Assembly (NCBI RefSeq): GCF_014205225.1
Contig: NZ_JACHNB010000001.1
Span: forward strand, 9,467,501 to 9,531,500
Source of the DNA: Actinoplanes octamycinicus
GTDB taxonomy: Bacteria > Actinomycetota > Actinomycetes > Mycobacteriales > Micromonosporaceae
Length of the DNA: 64,000 nt
Reading direction: 5' to 3'
This document shows, in pieces, positions 62,523 to 64,000 of the stretch (the first letter of the stretch is position 1; every line of letters begins with the position of its first letter). A model generated the notes under the pieces. The model was not told the origin of the DNA, did no database searches, and was given only the letters and a program-made list of their open reading frames with translations. A program made the position numbers and the translations under genes.

Positions 62523-63571
62523 GCACCGAGGTCGCCGTCATCGGTTTCGCCCAGGCGCCGTGCCTGCCGTCGGCCGGCACCACCAGCGGCGTGGAGACGC
62601 TGGTCCCGGTCCTGGGGCGAGCCCTCGCCGAGGCCCGGCTGGACCGGCGCGAGGTGGACTTCTGGTGCTCCGGCTCGTCGGACTACCTGGCCGGGCGGGC
62701 GTTCTCGTTCGTCAACGCGGTCGACGCGATCGGGGCGTACCCGCCGATCTGCGAGTCGCACGTGGAGATGGACGCGGCGTGGGCGTGCTACGAGGCGTAC
62801 GTGCAGATCCTGGCCGGGGAGGCGGAGACCGCGCTGGTCTACGGCTTCGGGAAGTCGTCGGCCGGGCAGCTGCGCCGGGTGCTGGCGCTGCAGCTGGACC
62901 CCTACACGGTGGCGCCGCTGTGGCCGGACTCGGTGAGCGTGGCCGCGGTGCAGGCCCGGTGCGCGGTCGACGCCGGGGTGGTCAGCGAGCGGGCGATGGC
63001 CGAGGTCGCGGTGCGCAGCCGGGCGGACGCGCGCGCCAATCCGTACAGTCAGGTCTCCGGTGTCTTTGATCTTGATGATCTTCTCGCCGGGCCCTACCTG
63101 GCGGACCCGCTGCGGGGACACGACTGCGCACCGGTCTCGGACGGTGCGGCGGCGCTGGTGCTGGCGGCCGGCGAGCGTGCCCGGCGGGCTCCGCGACGGG
63201 CCTGGATCAGCGGGATGGCGCACCGGATCGACCCGCAGGGCCTCGGCGAACGCGATCTGACCGAGGTGCCGTCGGCGAGCGCCGCGGCCCAGGCGGCCTG
63301 CCTGCCCGGCGACCTCGACGTGGCCGAGCTGCACGCCCCGTTCACCCATCAGGAGCTGCTGCTGCGGGCCGCGCTCGGGCTCGGCGACCGGGTCAGGATC
63401 AACCCGTCCGGCGGCGCGCTCTGCGGCAACCCGATGTTCTCGGCCGGACTGGCCCGGATCGGCGCGGCGGCCGGAGAAGTCATGTCCGGCCGGGCGCGGA
63501 CCGCTGCCGGGCACGCCACCAGCGGACCGGCCCTGCAACAGAACCTCGTCTGCGTCCTGGAGGCATCGTGA
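62519..63571 (+). CDS. Ltp4-like thiolase-fold lipid-transfer protein
   Basis: 350 residues from ATG 62519 (ATGA overlap). Thiolase fold of the SCP-x/Ltp type, with SESHVEMDAAWACYEAYVQILAGEAE where a classic thiolase nucleophile region would be, and INPSGGALCGNPMFSAGLARIG near the end. Works with the DUF35 protein. Steroid Ltp proteins act as retro-aldolases or thiolases in side-chain removal. Overlaps the Ltp3-like gene (GTGA). Confidence 0.82.
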   Translation: MSTEVAVIGFAQAPCLPSAGTTSGVETLVPVLGRALAEARLDRREVDFWCSGSSDYLAGRAFSFVNAVDAIGAYPPICESHVEMDAAWACYEAYVQILAGEAETALVYGFGKSSAGQLRRVLALQLDPYTVAPLWPDSVSVAAVQARCAVDAGVVSERAMAEVAVRSRADARANPYSQVSGVFDLDDLLAGPYLADPLRGHDCAPVSDGAAALVLAAGERARRAPRRAWISGMAHRIDPQGLGERDLTEVPSASAAAQAACLPGDLDVAELHAPFTHQELLLRAALGLGDRVRINPSGGALCGNPMFSAGLARIGAAAGEVMSGRARTAAGHATSGPALQQNLVCVLEAS

Positions 63572-64000
63572 GGCGTGCGGCCGTGCTCGGCACCGGGCAG
63601 ACCCACCATCGGACCCGGCGCACCGACGTGTCGATGGCCGGGCTGTGCCGGGAGGCGATCGACCGGGCCCTGCTCGACGCCGGGGTGGACTGGCCGCAGA
63701 TCGACGCGGTGGTGCTGGGCAAGGCGCCGGACCTGTTCGAGGGCGTGATGATGCCCGAGCTGTTCCTGGCCGAGGCGCTCGGCGCGGCCGGTCGGCCGCT
63801 GCTGCGGGTGCACACCGCCGGCTCGGTCGGCGGCGCCACCGCGAACGTGGCGACCACCCTGGTCCGCGCCGGCGTGCACCGCCGGGTGCTGGCCGTCGCC
63901 TTCGAGAAGCAGTCCGAGTCCAACGCGATGTGGGCGCTGTCGATCCAGCCGCCGTTCACCGCGCCGATCGGGGCCGGGGCGGGCGGCTACTTCGCGCCGC
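63568..64000 (+). CDS. Ltp3-like thiolase-fold protein, cut by window end
   Basis: Starts at GTG 63568 in the Ltp4 stop; 144 codons visible. Begins RRAAVLGTGQTHHRTRRTDVSMAGLCREA, then HTAGSVGGATANVATTLVRAGVHRRVLAVAFEKQSES, as in SCP-x-type thiolases. Probably complete beyond 64000. Third member of the DUF35-Ltp4-Ltp3 set. Confidence 0.8.
   Translation, partial: MRRAAVLGTGQTHHRTRRTDVSMAGLCREAIDRALLDAGVDWPQIDAVVLGKAPDLFEGVMMPELFLAEALGAAGRPLLRVHTAGSVGGATANVATTLVRAGVHRRVLAVAFEKQSESNAMWALSIQPPFTAPIGAGAGGYFAP

Overview
The window is high-GC DNA with dense, often overlapping genes, many GTG starts, F420-type luciferase-like oxidoreductases and an actinobacterial steroid-catabolism gene set. This points to a filamentous actinomycete, most likely Micromonosporaceae (Actinoplanes-like). 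The genus is an inference from protein style; no rRNA or tRNA gene was seen.

Layout. (1) 1-8889: a signalling or conflict-like array. On the minus strand run a PP2C phosphatase, a Ser/Thr kinase, a vWA protein, a proline-rich adaptor, a RanBP2-type zinc-finger membrane protein and a CHAT protease. The array is flanked by a TIR-like protein (converging) and a second RanBP2-type zinc-finger membrane protein (diverging). This is the best candidate for an undescribed system. (2) 8890-19703: accessory genes. They comprise a secreted GH30 glycosidase behind a TGAAACA/TGTTTCA repeat array, a SfLAP/GAP-like membrane protein, a NarL-type two-component pair with a duplicated gene junction, a mycosin-like protease, an EamA transporter, an AAC(2')-like acetyltransferase, a class-C-type serine hydrolase diverging from a TetR gene over twin operators, and a GH130 enzyme. 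(3) 19704-36083: first steroid block. It holds exported cholesterol oxidase and exported 3-ketosteroid dehydrogenase, an LLM oxidoreductase, an alcohol dehydrogenase, a KstR2-like repressor, short-chain dehydrogenases, an aldehyde dehydrogenase, and an echA20-ipdA-ipdB-ipdC operon for the last (C/D) rings. A DJ-1/TetR/TfoX-like operon and a lipoprotein lie inside it.

(4) 36084-45971: lipoprotein, EthR-like TetR with aldo-keto reductase, AraC regulator with AhpD-like protein, then a GT2 glycan synthase, membrane-fusion protein and GH81 beta-1,3-glucanase operon that may make and trim an extracellular beta-glucan. (5) 45972-64000: second steroid block for side-chain and ring beta-oxidation. It holds a FadA-type thiolase, two acyl-CoA dehydrogenase subunits, an LLM oxidoreductase, a sulfotransferase/SDR/unknown trio, an alcohol dehydrogenase, a nitronate-monooxygenase-like protein, fadD19, echA19, a second acyl-CoA ligase, a DUF35 protein, an Ltp4-like protein and a truncated Ltp3-like protein. 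An unrelated three-gene housekeeping insert lies at 57659-59972.

The steroid blocks are joined by regulation. I found ten KstR-like 14-bp sites (pattern TnnAACnnGTTnnA, or one mismatch) at or near divergent start codons, and three KstR2-like sites (core CAAGnnCTTG). Several hairpins between convergent genes look like terminators. Comparisons with M. tuberculosis gene order are from memory and were not searched.
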